Notes: a model not told the origin generated them from the letters alone. A stretch of DNA of 64,000 nucleotides from Planctomycetota bacterium (GCA_018242605.1 JAFEBP010000001.1:234498-298497); one strand, 5' to 3'. Numbered from the stretch's first letter, positions 15,971 through 25,581 are shown. Numbers and translations are program-made.

Positions 15971-17074
15971 ATGCGCAACTCTCTCCCCCTGGCCGCGGCC
16001 CTGGCGTTCGCCGCGGCTGCATTGCCCTCGCAGGCCGCGACCGATGTCCGCGTGATCGTGACCGGAGTGGTTGAATGGAACCAGTTTACCTCCGGCACGT
16101 TTGCTCCGGTTCGTGCGGGCGACGCCGCGACGATGACGATTGACCTGGATTCTAACGACTTCCTGGACAGCCCCTACCTGCCCGGAAAGACGAGGGGCTT
16201 CCGTTTCAATCCTTCGACCTTTCAGATCCAGATCGGTTCGGTCAGCGTCCCTCTGCGGTCGGACATGAACCCTGTGTATTTCGTCCTCCGCAACAACGAC
16301 CCCGCCGTCGATGGCGTTTTCATCTCTCAGGGCACGGACATCGATGTCGAACTGCCGCTCGCGATGACGCCGAACAACTACGGCATCGCCTTCAACCGCA
16401 CGTTCGCGGGCGGCTCGGCGGGGCATCCCGACCCGACCCTGAACTCTCTCAACCTGCTGGACGCGGTCGGCTCCTGGGGCTTTGAGAACCTCAGCGTCTA
16501 CAACTTCACCATCCAGCGAGGCGAGTTCAGCACACCCTTGGGCATCGAGTACCGCACGCTGACCATCGCGCAGTGCGCGGCCATCAACGGTCAGCCTCAG
16601 AACGCTACAACTTGCTCGCCCGAAGCGGCCACTTTCTCGGTCTCCGCCGTGGGGACCGGCGTCACCTACCAATGGCAGATCGAACTGCCCGGATCTCCCG
16701 ATACCTGGCAGACACTTGGGAACGATCCGTTCCCTCTCCCCTGTGGCGGGTCGGCACACGCTTCACAGCCCTTCTCCGCTTCCACCCCCATCGGCGTCAC
16801 TGCTTGCAGCGGCATTGCCGACTACCGCGTTCGTTGTGTCGTGTCCAACGTCTGCGGCAGCGTTACGAGCGACCCCGCGACGCTGACCGTGCAGACCTGC
16901 AGCACCTGCCCGGCCGACTTCAATCAGGACGGCGGCATCGACGGTGCCGACGTGGAGGCGTTCTTCAATGCCTGGGAGAGCGGCGGCAATAGCGCCGATG
17001 TCAACGCCGACGGCGGCATTGACGGCGGTGACGTGGAGACCTTCTTCATGGCTTGGGAAGCCGGCGGCTGCTGA
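15971..17074 (+). CDS. Secreted protein with GC-type dockerin tail
   Basis: A 367-residue protein, 60 bases after the PEP-CTERM gene, with signal peptide 'LAAALAFAAAALPSQA'. The N-terminal 200 residues form a beta-rich domain with 'VTGVVEWNQFTSGTFAPVRA' and 'PGKTRGFRFNPSTFQIQIG', similar in style to the small surface domains often found with PEP-CTERM proteins. An Ig-like region with cysteines follows ('CSPEAATFSVSAVG', 'YRVRCVVSNVCGSVTS'), then the dockerin-like tail 'DFNQDGGIDGADVEAFF' ... 'DGGIDGGDVETFF' ... 'EAGGC'. The distal domain is not a family I recognise. It may be read through from the upstream gene past the weak hairpin. Confidence 0.8.
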   Translation: MRNSLPLAAALAFAAAALPSQAATDVRVIVTGVVEWNQFTSGTFAPVRAGDAATMTIDLDSNDFLDSPYLPGKTRGFRFNPSTFQIQIGSVSVPLRSDMNPVYFVLRNNDPAVDGVFISQGTDIDVELPLAMTPNNYGIAFNRTFAGGSAGHPDPTLNSLNLLDAVGSWGFENLSVYNFTIQRGEFSTPLGIEYRTLTIAQCAAINGQPQNATTCSPEAATFSVSAVGTGVTYQWQIELPGSPDTWQTLGNDPFPLPCGGSAHASQPFSASTPIGVTACSGIADYRVRCVVSNVCGSVTSDPATLTVQTCSTCPADFNQDGGIDGADVEAFFNAWESGGNSADVNADGGIDGGDVETFFMAWEAGGC

Positions 17075-17170
17075 AACGAGCAACGCGGCGAGCGCACCTG
17101 TGTCTTGCTTGTCCGCGGTCGCAGGAAAGAACGCACCGGCGACCGCAACCTACCCACTCAACAGCAACAC

Positions 17171-17202
17171 GCCCACCGCTTCGCGCGGTGGGCGTCTTTT
17201 TT
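17171..17202 (+). terminator. Rho-independent terminator after the dockerin-type gene
   Basis: A nine-base-pair stem, GCCCACCGC (17171-17179) with GCGGTGGGC (17185-17193), a five-base loop and a run of T at 17197-17202. It ends the plus-strand transcript of the 14192-17074 genes and lies just before the convergent tmk gene. Confidence 0.85.
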
Positions 17203-17244
17203 GATCGACGCGGCCGGCATCTCCGGCTTGTGCTCGCCCGCGGA

Positions 17245-17955
17245 TCATCTGGCTTTGTTGGCCGCGGTCCACGCAGCGAGCTTGGCCGCGAACTCCGCCC
17301 ACACATCTTCGGGAGACTTGGTGGCGTCCACAACGATGTGGCGAGACGGTTCGGCCTTGGCCTGGGCCAAGTAGCCCTCACGGACCTTACCGTGATAGTC
17401 ATCGCCTCGCTGCTCGATGCGGTCCGCGAAGAGCGACACCGCCGCGGGCGCAACCTTGCGGCGGCCAACCTTTTCCACGCCTCTAGTCCGCTTGGCCGCC
17501 GTGGCCGAGTCTACGTCGAAGATGAACACCACATCGGGAACGGTGCCACGCAGGGCAACGTCCGCCACGGCATGGATATGGGCCTCGGGCACGCCGCCGG
17601 CGGTTCCCTGGTAGGCGTACGTGCTCGACACAAAGCGGTCGGCGATCACGACTTCGCCTCGGGCGAGCGCCGGGCGGATGCGTTCTTCCACCAGTTGCGC
17701 GCGGCTGGCCATATACAGCAGCATCTCGCAGTGGAGCGTCATCTCGCTGTTGCGGTCGAGAAGCACCGAGCGGATCTGCTCGCCCACCTGCGTGCCGCCC
17801 GGCTCGCGTACCTGGCAGACGGGCACCCCCGCGGCCGTGAACGCCTCGATCAGTTTCGACAACTGCGTCGATTTGCCGGACCCGTCGGGACCTTCGAATG
17901 CCAGGAACTTACCGCTGAGATCCGCAAGGCAGCTGAGTGATTGAGCGTCGGTCAT
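17245..17955 (-). CDS. tmk: Thymidylate kinase
   Basis: A 236-residue enzyme that phosphorylates dTMP to dTDP with ATP in the dTTP pathway. Motifs in order are the P-loop 'FEGPDGSGKSTQL', 'REPGGTQVGEQIRSVLL' (the DR/E-P-G-G-T region), 'LLYMASRAQLVEERIRPAL', 'VIADRFVSSTYAYQG' and a lid region with basic residues ('AAKRTRGVEKVGRRKVAPA'). ATG 17955 is chosen because the fold begins a few residues later; the frame extends 37 codons upstream without homology. The gene stands alone on the minus strand, with about 260 bases to the upstream lipoprotein gene. Confidence 0.92.
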   Translation of the reverse strand: MTDAQSLSCLADLSGKFLAFEGPDGSGKSTQLSKLIEAFTAAGVPVCQVREPGGTQVGEQIRSVLLDRNSEMTLHCEMLLYMASRAQLVEERIRPALARGEVVIADRFVSSTYAYQGTAGGVPEAHIHAVADVALRGTVPDVVFIFDVDSATAAKRTRGVEKVGRRKVAPAAVSLFADRIEQRGDDYHGKVREGYLAQAKAEPSRHIVVDATKSPEDVWAEFAAKLAAWTAANKAR

Positions 17956-18215
17956 GGTTTCGCGGGCCGTGCGGCCCCGCACGGGTTGTGGTGAGGTGGC
18001 GGTGGGGGACATGCAGCCGGCGAGTGTAGAACTCCCGCAGCGCGTTGTGAATGCTCCGGGCGACAAGCCGCGTCGCTTTTCGCCTCCTGCAGGTTGCTCC
18101 GCCGAAAAAGAGCTGCGGTTCGACGCGAACTGCCGACCGTCGCGCAGAACTCACAGGCGTGAGATCGTCCTTCGTTGTCTACAGACCTTGTCCGACGAAC
18201 AGGTGCGGGCCGGGA

Positions 18216-20228
18216 TCAACCGCCGCCCGGAGGCTTCATCCCGCCCTGCATCGCGCCGATGATCTTGGCGCCCAAGTCCGCGGCGGCCGCGTTGGAATCA
18301 GGGAACTTGCCCGCGTTGACGTCATCCGCGAATGTGGCGAACACGCCTTTGAGCGTGCCGAGTTGCTTGGACACCATGGCCAACTGGCCCGCCATGCCTT
18401 CCATCGCAGCGCCGTCAATCTGCCAGGCGCCTTCGGCCTTGATGAAGTCGGTGGCCTGTGGCATTCCGGGGAACGTGCCCGAGGCTTTGTCGGCGCCGTT
18501 CATCGTCAACTTGATGTCGGCCGGCGAAGCGTTCGAGATGGCGCTGATCATCCCTCGCGCTGCTCCCAACTGCGCGGCCATCGCCGTGAGCATGGGGTTC
18601 CCGCTCGCGATCTTGTCCAGACCCATATTGAACTTGGTCTGGCACGCCTTGTCAGCCGCGAAAAAGGCCTTTTGAATCTCGGTCATCCGGGCCATCGTCT
18701 CTCGCGTTCCGGGGGACGCAAAATGCGTCGCCGCGAGGACGCCGTCGAAGTCCTGAGCCTTGATGAGGTTGATGTACTTCCCGATGAACTCCACGAGCGC
18801 CGGATCGGCCGGCGCCGCGGCAGCTGCCGCAGGGGCGGGGGCCGAGTCGCCCGCCGGAGCGGCCGCGACGGGTGCGGGTTCGGGCTTGGCTTGCAGGTCG
18901 AGCCAGATTCCGTCGACGACGTTCTTGGCCTTCTTGTCGAGTTCTTCGCCGAGCTTGGTGAGCCGCTCCTTGATGTCGGCCCGCTGGACCTTGTTAACGC
19001 TCTTCTCGTATGAGAGCTTCGCCGCGGCGAACGACTCTGTCGCCGCCTTGATCGCTTCCTCGGTCTGCTTCTTCGCGCCGTCAGACTTGTTCTTGTAGTC
19101 GTCCGCGTTGTTGATCTTGGGCTTGATGTTCGCCAGCGTCTCCATCGCCGCGGCGTAGGCCCGCGCGCCCTGCGCCTTGGACCACTGGGTCTCCGCCATC
19201 GACAGATCTGCCGCGCCCGCCGACGCGTTCGCGCTGTTCGGATCGACGGCCTTGGAGCTCTTCGTGGCCTTGCCGAACAGGTCGATCGCTTCGGCGTAAG
19301 CCTTTTCAAGTTCGCCTTCGCGCAGCTTCGAGAGCTCAACTACCCGATCGTCCACTTCCCGGGCCGCCTTGTCCGCCGCGGAGCGTGCGTCCGCCGCTTC
19401 CGCCTTCGCCGCGGCCTCCCGCTTCTTGAGCGATTCTGCGGTCTCGTCGAGGTTGGCGATCTGCTTCTGCAACTTGTCGATGATCAGCCCGATCTCGCCC
19501 ACCAGCGGATTCTGCTCGTCCGCGTGCGCCTTGATCTTGAGCCCTTCGGCCCGCAGCGAGTCGCCCTCGCGCCGGATCACGTTGGCTTTCTCGTAGATTG
19601 CAGAGGCTTCGGTGGCCGAGAGTTTCGTGGTGCCCTGGATCATCTGGGCGTACTGCGCGGTCTTCGCGTCCGCCGCATCCAACTTTGCCTTGGCTTGCGA
19701 GCTCAGCGCGTCCACGGCGTTCCTGACCGTTTCAAGATGCTTGCGCTCGGCGGCAAGTTCGGTTTCTTTCTCGGCCTTGCCGGTGCGGATCGCGGCCTGG
19801 TCCTTGCTGGCGTTGAACGCTTCCGCCGCCGCGGCGACCGCACTTCGCTTGGCGAAATCCGCCGCCGCGGAACCGATGCGGCTGATGAGGTTTCGGGCGG
19901 CGAGTTCCGCGTCCTTGGCTCTGCTCGCGGCGGCCTCGCCCTGCGCGAGCAGAGATTGAGCGATCAGGCTGGAGGCCGCGCTTTTCTCCCCAGCCGTGCC
20001 TGAAGAGGCGGCTGTCGCGAGGTTGCTGGCGACTTTCTTGTACTCGCCTTCGGGGATCACGGCCCCGTCGGCGCTGGTCGCGACGCCGATGGCACGCATC
20101 TGTCCGGCGTTTTTCTGGATGTTCTTGGCGTTGTCGGAGCGTCGCTCACAGCCCGCCACGAGGGCCAGCCCGGCGAGGAGACACAGCGCGGTATTGCGGG
20201 AGAGTTGGGGTCGGGTCAGTCGTGTCAT
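18216..20228 (-). CDS. Coiled-coil lipoprotein, function unknown
   Basis: A 670-residue protein with a lipoprotein signal: basic start, hydrophobic 'ALCLLAGLALVAG' and a lipobox cysteine ('LVAGCERRSD'). Residues about 40-420 are Ala/Glu/Lys-rich helix with long heptad-like stretches ('AAERKHLETVRNAVDALSS', 'LDETAESLKKREAAAKAEA'). A Pro/Ala linker ('KPEPAPVAAAPAGDSAPAPA') leads to a globular C-terminal 190 residues with 'FIGKYINLIKAQDFDGVLAA' and a Gly/Pro-rich end 'GGMKPPGGG'. It would sit in the envelope as an elongated rod with a terminal domain. I do not recognise the C-terminal domain. Confidence 0.75.
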   Translation of the reverse strand: MTRLTRPQLSRNTALCLLAGLALVAGCERRSDNAKNIQKNAGQMRAIGVATSADGAVIPEGEYKKVASNLATAASSGTAGEKSAASSLIAQSLLAQGEAAASRAKDAELAARNLISRIGSAAADFAKRSAVAAAAEAFNASKDQAAIRTGKAEKETELAAERKHLETVRNAVDALSSQAKAKLDAADAKTAQYAQMIQGTTKLSATEASAIYEKANVIRREGDSLRAEGLKIKAHADEQNPLVGEIGLIIDKLQKQIANLDETAESLKKREAAAKAEAADARSAADKAAREVDDRVVELSKLREGELEKAYAEAIDLFGKATKSSKAVDPNSANASAGAADLSMAETQWSKAQGARAYAAAMETLANIKPKINNADDYKNKSDGAKKQTEEAIKAATESFAAAKLSYEKSVNKVQRADIKERLTKLGEELDKKAKNVVDGIWLDLQAKPEPAPVAAAPAGDSAPAPAAAAAAPADPALVEFIGKYINLIKAQDFDGVLAATHFASPGTRETMARMTEIQKAFFAADKACQTKFNMGLDKIASGNPMLTAMAAQLGAARGMISAISNASPADIKLTMNGADKASGTFPGMPQATDFIKAEGAWQIDGAAMEGMAGQLAMVSKQLGTLKGVFATFADDVNAGKFPDSNAAAADLGAKIIGAMQGGMKPPGGG

Positions 20229-20724
20229 GTTTCGTCGATCCGTCGGGTAGCCGATCTCTGAACAGGGCCCTCACGATCAGGTCGGCATGGTAGCCCGGGG
20301 AATGGGCGGGCCTCGTCCGGTCCGAGCAGGGGCTGTCGCAGATACCTGTCCGTCGGAGGCAGGGTTGCGTCCGCACGGTCCCGAATTTTCGATCTCCTTT
20401 TTCTGGAGCTCGAAGGTGATCGTTTGAAGCGTGTGGGCGCCCCCGTCCAGAGCGCATTGCCGCCACTTAATCCTCAGGGAGAGTGAGGGCTGGTGTTTGC
20501 CCACACTCGCTGCATGAGACTGCGCCTTGAACGGGCATGCGCTGTGACCAACGCCGCCGCCCGCTGGCGGCGCGGCAGGTAGAGTCCTATAATATTTGGC
20601 GGTCCGGCCCGACGGTGCCGACTCACGCTGCGAAGAGTAGAGCTCGCCCTGAGCTCTCAACATGGCAGAACGTCGCCCCATGCTTGGCGCTCAATGTGCG
20701 GGTCCCGCCGTGTATCATCGACGC
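20229..20724. other. Intergenic region between divergent lipoprotein and zinc-ribbon genes
   Basis: About 500 bases. It includes a TATAAT-like hexamer at 20588-20593 without a convincing -35 partner. Only shadow frames are otherwise present; no RNA or repeat is visible. Confidence 0.4.
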
Positions 20725-21738
20725 ATGGGTATGTTCGCCAACCCCTTCGCTTCCAAGTGCGTCGTTGACGATGCGGGCACTTCAGTGCCGGCATTCGACC
20801 CGCGCCAGACCCAACGCGGTTCGGACGGGAAAGAAGACTCCGCACTCACCGAGTTGAGGATGCGGTTGTTGCGAAGTTCGATCGGTTCCCTCTCTGAAGC
20901 CCCCGCCTTGATGCGGATTGCGATCAGTATGACGGGGCTTGTTGGAGTCATTATTTTTTACATCTCGACTCTCGTGGCGCCCAACATGTCTCGATGGATC
21001 GCCATCGGCGCGGCGGTGGTCACGGCCATCTGTTGGGCACGCTTCTGGCGGGCACGCATGCTTCGCGGCATGGACACGGTCTTCGTTGAGACCTTGCTGA
21101 GCGAGGGCCGGTGCGGTTCCTGCGGGTACGTCATTTCCTCCGTTCCGGCGCTCGAAGATCTGGTCAAGTGCCCCGAATGCGGAGCGACATGGCGAAAAGC
21201 CCGGATCGGAGGATTGCGACCCATTCCTTCCGCGGTTGCAACTGCCGCGGCGACTCCGCTGGGTTCGATGCTGGGACCACCTTCCGTCACCGATGCCCGC
21301 GGCCGATCGGTTCGGATGATCGATATCGCCAAGACCCCGCTGACCAAGCTCATGGGCACCGAGAGGGCTGCAAAGACTCGCGACGCCGCGTTACGGGCGA
21401 CACGCTCTGATCGGTGGAAGTGGGCCACGCTGCTGGTCTTCAGCAGCGCCATGATGTGCATGGCGATGTACGGCATTATTGGTCCGGGAGGCAGGGCGAT
21501 ACGGGTTGCTCCGATGCGCAGCCTGTTTTTGAGCCTGCCGGTGTTATTCGGCCTGGTGACCTTCATTCTCACCGGGATCAAGATCCTGACAGGCAAAGCG
21601 CAACGCACCGCGAAAAAAGCTGCGGCGGCGGTGCTTCAGGCTGGAGTGTGTCCTGGCTGTGGCGCGGAAATGGCTGCGGCAGGACGTGGGGCCGACGGCC
21701 TTCGAGAGTGCGCGGGCTGCGGCGCGGCGTGGCAATGA
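20725..21738 (+). CDS. Membrane protein with two zinc-ribbon-like motifs
   Basis: A 337-residue protein; ATG 20725 is preferred over the upstream in-frame ATG. Two hydrophobic segments near the N-terminus ('IAISMTGLVGVIIFYIST' and 'IAIGAAVVTAICWARFW') form a hairpin. They are followed by a Cys4 zinc ribbon ('CGSCGY' ... 'CPECGATW'), two more membrane segments ('LLVFSSAMMCMAMYGIIG', 'FLSLPVLFGLVTFILTGIKI') and a second Cys4 ribbon at the C-terminus ('CPGCGAEM' ... 'CAGCGAAW'). Paired CxxC ribbons facing the cytoplasm are common in Planctomycetes membrane proteins of unknown role. It is 18 bases upstream of the GH172-type gene and probably co-transcribed with it. Confidence 0.75.
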   Translation: MGMFANPFASKCVVDDAGTSVPAFDPRQTQRGSDGKEDSALTELRMRLLRSSIGSLSEAPALMRIAISMTGLVGVIIFYISTLVAPNMSRWIAIGAAVVTAICWARFWRARMLRGMDTVFVETLLSEGRCGSCGYVISSVPALEDLVKCPECGATWRKARIGGLRPIPSAVATAAATPLGSMLGPPSVTDARGRSVRMIDIAKTPLTKLMGTERAAKTRDAALRATRSDRWKWATLLVFSSAMMCMAMYGIIGPGGRAIRVAPMRSLFLSLPVLFGLVTFILTGIKILTGKAQRTAKKAAAAVLQAGVCPGCGAEMAAAGRGADGLRECAGCGAAWQ

Positions 21739-21756
21739 GGATGCGTATTGTGTGTC

Positions 21757-23784
21757 ATGGTGCGAGCGGTAGCCATCAACGTCGTGCTGGCCTGTTCGGT
21801 GTCGTGGGCACAAACGGTGTCGGTTTCCTCCCTTCTCACCGAGTTGATCGATCGGGATTCGATCGCGAAATGGCCAAGACCCGGCTTCACCTGCGGCCAA
21901 TCTTCGTCGTTTGACCGAGCTTCGAAGTCTCCTGCCGATGGCGAGAGTTGGTTCGCGAACGACGATAAAGGCCAGTTCATTCGGGTGGAGAAGCATGCCG
22001 GCAGACTCGAATCAGTCCTGATGGACGCCGATGGTCCGGGAGCGATCGTCAGGATCTGGTCCGCGAATCCTCTGGGCACCATGCGGGTCTATGTTGACAA
22101 CGCGGATAAGCCGGTAATCGAGGCGCCCGCCGCGTACCTGTTGAGGGGCGGCGCCACGGTCGGTGGCGTGCCGTTGGGGCCCCCCATGTCGGAGATGCGC
22201 GGCCGCGGCTGCAGTCTTTACCTGCCGATCCCGTACGCGAAGCACTGCAAAGTGACCTGCGAAGATCCCAAAGGGCTGTACTACCACGTTGAGTACAGAA
22301 CCTACGACCGAGGCACCCAAGTCGAATCGTTCTCGCCGGCGGCGATGGAGATGGCCGCCGATGTCTTCAACCGAGCCCAGGCGGCCCTGCGGGAATCGCG
22401 TGACCGGGTGCCCAACTGGTTCTCCCCGTTCAGGATGGAAGTGCCCGCCGGCGGCACGGTGCGGCACGAGCTCCGTTCGGGGCCGGCGTGCGTCTCAAGC
22501 GTGGCAATCTCTCTGTCGAAGGGCCTCCCGCTCGGAAGGCTCGAGCCCAAACAACTGGCTGATGCATTGCGCCGAGCGGTGATCGTGATGGAGTTCGACG
22601 GCGAGAAGACGGTTTGGTGTCCCCTCTCGGACTTCTTCGGTTCGGGGATGGGCGTCAACGAGTTCAAGGACTGGTGGCGCAGCGCGACGCCCGGCGATCG
22701 CATGGAGTCACGCTGGTTGATGCCCTACGAGCGAGCCGCCGCGTTGAGCATTCTCAATCTGAGCGACTCGGCCTTGGAGTTTGATCTGGATATCGCCGGC
22801 GGCCATTGGGAATGGGACGAACGTTCAATGCACTTCGGCGCGGCGTGGCGACAGGAGACGTTCCCCACCAGGCCGATGCGGGATTGGAACGTCGTCGCAC
22901 TTTCCGGCCAGGGCGTGTACGTCGGCGATTCTCTGACGGTCGTCAATCCGGTTGCTGATTGGTGGGGCGAAGGCGACGAGAAGTTCTATGCCGACGGCGA
23001 GACATTTCCGTCCCACTTCGGGACGGGGACCGAAGATTATTTCGGGTACGCGTGGAGCAGCACGCAGATTTTCTCCGGTCCATGGCACGAGCAGAGCCGC
23101 TGCGACGGCCCGGGGTCCAGGGGCGTTTCCTGCGTCGGTCGTGTCCGACTGTTGGACGGCATCCCGTTCTCCAGTGCCCTGAGGTTTGATCTGGAAGCCT
23201 GGCATTGGCGTGACGTTGAAGTCACATTCGGCGCGGCCTCGTTCTTCTACATCCGGCCGGGTGCGACCATCGCCATTCCGCCCGCCGTGGAGCAGGCGCG
23301 ACGTGGCGCGATTGATGTGCCACCTCCGCCTCCCCCGTTCGTCATTGCCGGCGCCGTTGAATGTGAAAAGACGGCAATCGTTGCGGCACCCGGCGTGGAG
23401 ACGGTGAACCAGGACATGGTGGCGTTCGGTCTGGGGCGATGGAGCGGAGAAGAGCACCTCTGGGTCAAAGCGAAGAAGGCCGGGGATTACGTGGAGTTGC
23501 AGATCCCCGCTGCCGGAACCGAACCCATGCACGTTCTCGTCCACGCAACGCGAAGTTGGGACTACGCGCTTGTGAGGTTCACGCTCAACGGGGCCACCGA
23601 GGGCAAAGACGTTGATCTGTGCGAAGGCAGCAGCACCGCCGATCCGGTCGGCCCGATCGATCTGGGCTTGGCGACCCCGGTCAATGGTCGGATCTTGCTC
23701 CGCGCGACCGCGGTGCAGCCCGGGAGGGGCGCCAAAGAGCCGGGTTTTTATTTCGGCCTGGACTGTGTTGAACTGAAGCGATAA
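21757..23784 (+). CDS. Secreted DUF2961 / GH172-type glycoside hydrolase
   Basis: A 675-residue protein with signal peptide 'AVAINVVLACSVSWAQ' from ATG 21757. The diagnostic motif 'HFGTGTEDYFGYAW' (near residue 422) and the preceding 'EKFYADGETFPS' block match the DUF2961 family, whose characterised members (GH172) act on fructofuranose or arabinofuranose linkages. Earlier 'DGPGAIVRIWSANPLGTMRV' and 'CSLYLPIPYAKHCKVTCED' are also typical of the N-terminal jelly-roll half. Beyond residue 540 an extra beta-sandwich (about 130 residues) resembles an appended carbohydrate-binding module. The predicted place of action is the periplasm or outside the cell, on a plant or algal polysaccharide. Substrate is not predictable. 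Confidence 0.88.
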   Translation: MVRAVAINVVLACSVSWAQTVSVSSLLTELIDRDSIAKWPRPGFTCGQSSSFDRASKSPADGESWFANDDKGQFIRVEKHAGRLESVLMDADGPGAIVRIWSANPLGTMRVYVDNADKPVIEAPAAYLLRGGATVGGVPLGPPMSEMRGRGCSLYLPIPYAKHCKVTCEDPKGLYYHVEYRTYDRGTQVESFSPAAMEMAADVFNRAQAALRESRDRVPNWFSPFRMEVPAGGTVRHELRSGPACVSSVAISLSKGLPLGRLEPKQLADALRRAVIVMEFDGEKTVWCPLSDFFGSGMGVNEFKDWWRSATPGDRMESRWLMPYERAAALSILNLSDSALEFDLDIAGGHWEWDERSMHFGAAWRQETFPTRPMRDWNVVALSGQGVYVGDSLTVVNPVADWWGEGDEKFYADGETFPSHFGTGTEDYFGYAWSSTQIFSGPWHEQSRCDGPGSRGVSCVGRVRLLDGIPFSSALRFDLEAWHWRDVEVTFGAASFFYIRPGATIAIPPAVEQARRGAIDVPPPPPPFVIAGAVECEKTAIVAAPGVETVNQDMVAFGLGRWSGEEHLWVKAKKAGDYVELQIPAAGTEPMHVLVHATRSWDYALVRFTLNGATEGKDVDLCEGSSTADPVGPIDLGLATPVNGRILLRATAVQPGRGAKEPGFYFGLDCVELKR

Positions 23785-23884
23785 ACAGTTCAGTAGCTGA
23801 TGCCACCGGCATTGGGCGCGATCGAACACACGCGGGCGTGCGACCGCTGTGCAACGTGTTGGCGAGTGCGATGCTCGCGGCAGG

Positions 23885-24703
23885 TTACTGCCGTTCGCCC
23901 AGCCAGCGGCTCCGCTTGGGTTGCTTGCTCTTTTCCTGCTCGGACAGTTCGACCCCTCTCATGATCGCTTCGATCGCCTTCGACGGATCATCGGTGAGCA
24001 GGATCAGGTTTGCGTCCAGCGGATCGATCGTGCCTCGTGAAACCAGCGTCCCTCGGATGAAGTCCAACAGCGGCTGCCAGTAGGACACGCCCATGAGAAC
24101 GATCGGGAACATCTCGATCTTGCGTGTCTGCACGAGCGTCAGGGCCTCAAAGAGCTCATCGAGGGTGCCGAACCCCCCGGGCATCACGACGAACGCGCTG
24201 CTGTACTTGACCAGCATGACCTTGCGGACGAAGAAATACCGAAACTCGACGAACCGGTCGACGTAGGGGTTGGGCTTTTGCTCCATGGGGAGCTTGATGT
24301 TGCACCCGATGGACCTCCCGCCAGCCTCTTTGGCGCCACGGTTCGCGGCCTCCATGATTCCAGGTCCTCCGCCGGTCATCACGGTGACACCGAGTTTCGC
24401 CATACGAGCGCCCAAATCTCGAGCGGCGAGGTAGTGCGGGTCCGACTCGGAGAACCTCGCCGACCCGAACACCGTAACGCATGGGCCCACGAAGTGCAAC
24501 GCACGGAAGCCCCGGACGAACTCGATGAATATCCGGATCGCCCGCCGCAACTCAGAGAGGCGAGCCCGCGGCCCGGACAAGAAATCGTGAAGGTCCCGAT
24601 CCCCGAACCCAGGTAGCCATGATTCCAAACGCGCGTCAGGAGTGGAGCCGGTTTCCAATCGGCCCCCGTCCGAAAAAAGTTCTTCATGATGTGTTTGGGT
24701 CAT
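23885..24703 (-). CDS. LOG-family Rossmann protein (TIGR00730 type)
   Basis: A 272-residue protein with the family motif 'MPGGFGTLDELFEALTLVQT' (residue about 173) and the nucleotide-binding 'VTVFGSARF' and 'VMTGGGPGIMEAANRGA'. LOG-family enzymes are nucleotide phosphoribohydrolases (cytokinin-activating lonely guy type) or related nucleotide-binding proteins. The N-terminal 60 residues and a basic C-terminal tail are extra relative to the core of about 180 residues. It is divergent from the PAS-LuxR gene at 24889, with a palindrome-rich intergenic region between them. Confidence 0.88.
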   Translation of the reverse strand: MTQTHHEELFSDGGRLETGSTPDARLESWLPGFGDRDLHDFLSGPRARLSELRRAIRIFIEFVRGFRALHFVGPCVTVFGSARFSESDPHYLAARDLGARMAKLGVTVMTGGGPGIMEAANRGAKEAGGRSIGCNIKLPMEQKPNPYVDRFVEFRYFFVRKVMLVKYSSAFVVMPGGFGTLDELFEALTLVQTRKIEMFPIVLMGVSYWQPLLDFIRGTLVSRGTIDPLDANLILLTDDPSKAIEAIMRGVELSEQEKSKQPKRSRWLGERQ

Positions 24704-24720
24704 GTTTTGGTTATTGAGTA

Positions 24721-24793
24721 AGAATTTACGAATTCTCGCTAAAGGAATCTTCAGAGCATCAGATTACGAGAAATCTCTCAGATTTAGGAATCT
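24721..24793. promoter_or_regulatory. Cluster of three palindromes between LOG and LuxR-type genes
   Basis: AGAATT-N4-AATTCT at 24721-24736, AGATT-N6-AATCT at 24761-24776 and AGATT-N4-AATCT at 24780-24793. All three have the pattern AGAwT...AwTCT in an AT-rich patch. They look like operator half-sites for a dimeric regulator; the adjacent LuxR-type protein is a candidate. Promoter elements themselves are not convincing. Confidence 0.4.
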
Positions 24794-24888
24794 GGATGCG
24801 TCCGCGACCTCGAAACCAAAGGTACTCCCGGACTCGGCTGCATGTCGACAGTGCGTGCCGAGGAGAATCAGCTGCTTTGGAGGTAAAC

Positions 24889-25581
24889 ATGGCCACGATG
24901 ACTGCCATACAACGATCCGACGCGAACAAGATCTCAACTCCGGAACGTGCCTTTGCGCCGAACGATGCGGCTCTATGGGCTGCGCTGACCGAGGACAGCG
25001 GCGCGGCTGTCATCGCGCTCTCGAGCTCGGGCGCGGTACTCGCCGTGAGCTCCGCGGCGTACAAGCTGTTCGGGGTCAAACAGAAGCCCGATGGAGTCAC
25101 GGGTGATTTAAACGATTTGTTCGAGTCAGCACTTGCCCGCGAGAGGCTGCAAGTCGTGAGCGAAGTGATCGCGAGCGGCAAGCCGTTGGCGATCGAGGGC
25201 ATGGTGGCGGGCCGCATGATCCGCTCTGTGCTTCGTCCGCTCGCAGGCAGGAATGGGTCGGCCGGTGCGGTGGTCATGGTGTCGCGCCTGGGCACGGAGG
25301 CCGACGGTCTGACCGGCGTCAGGGCCAGGCGGGCCGAGATTGACGACTTGGGACCGCTCGCAGGCTTGACGTCGCGCGAACTCGAGATTCTCAAGCTGAT
25401 CGGTTTGGGGCTGTCCACCGCCGACATCGCCGAAAAGCTCGGCCGCAGTGTGAAGACGGTTGAGTGGCATCGTGTCTCGCTGGGTGAGAAGCTCGGAATC
25501 TCGAACCGCGTCGAACTGGCCCGTATCGCGATCGCCGCCGGACTCGTCGCGTCGGAAGCCATCGCCCCACAACCCAACTGA
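24889..25581 (+). CDS. PAS-like / LuxR-type transcriptional regulator
   Basis: A 230-residue protein whose ATG 24889 lies behind a strong TGGAGG ribosome site. The longer frame from 24796 is rejected because it has none. Residues about 28-150 form a PAS-like sensor ('ALWAALTEDSGAAVIALSS', 'VLAVSSAAYKLFG', 'RSVLRPLAG', 'AGAVVMVSRLG'). A LuxR-type HTH follows ('LTSRELEILKLIGLGLSTAD', 'IAEKLGRSVKTVEWHRVSLG', 'EKLGISNRVELARIAI'). It is a one-component regulator with no receiver domain. The palindrome cluster just upstream suggests autoregulation and possible control of the LOG gene; that part is inference. Confidence 0.9.
   Translation: MATMTAIQRSDANKISTPERAFAPNDAALWAALTEDSGAAVIALSSSGAVLAVSSAAYKLFGVKQKPDGVTGDLNDLFESALARERLQVVSEVIASGKPLAIEGMVAGRMIRSVLRPLAGRNGSAGAVVMVSRLGTEADGLTGVRARRAEIDDLGPLAGLTSRELEILKLIGLGLSTADIAEKLGRSVKTVEWHRVSLGEKLGISNRVELARIAIAAGLVASEAIAPQPN

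Noticed and set aside
20588..20593. TATAAT box for the zinc-ribbon gene
   Set aside because: No -35 element at suitable spacing and more than 100 bases before the gene.
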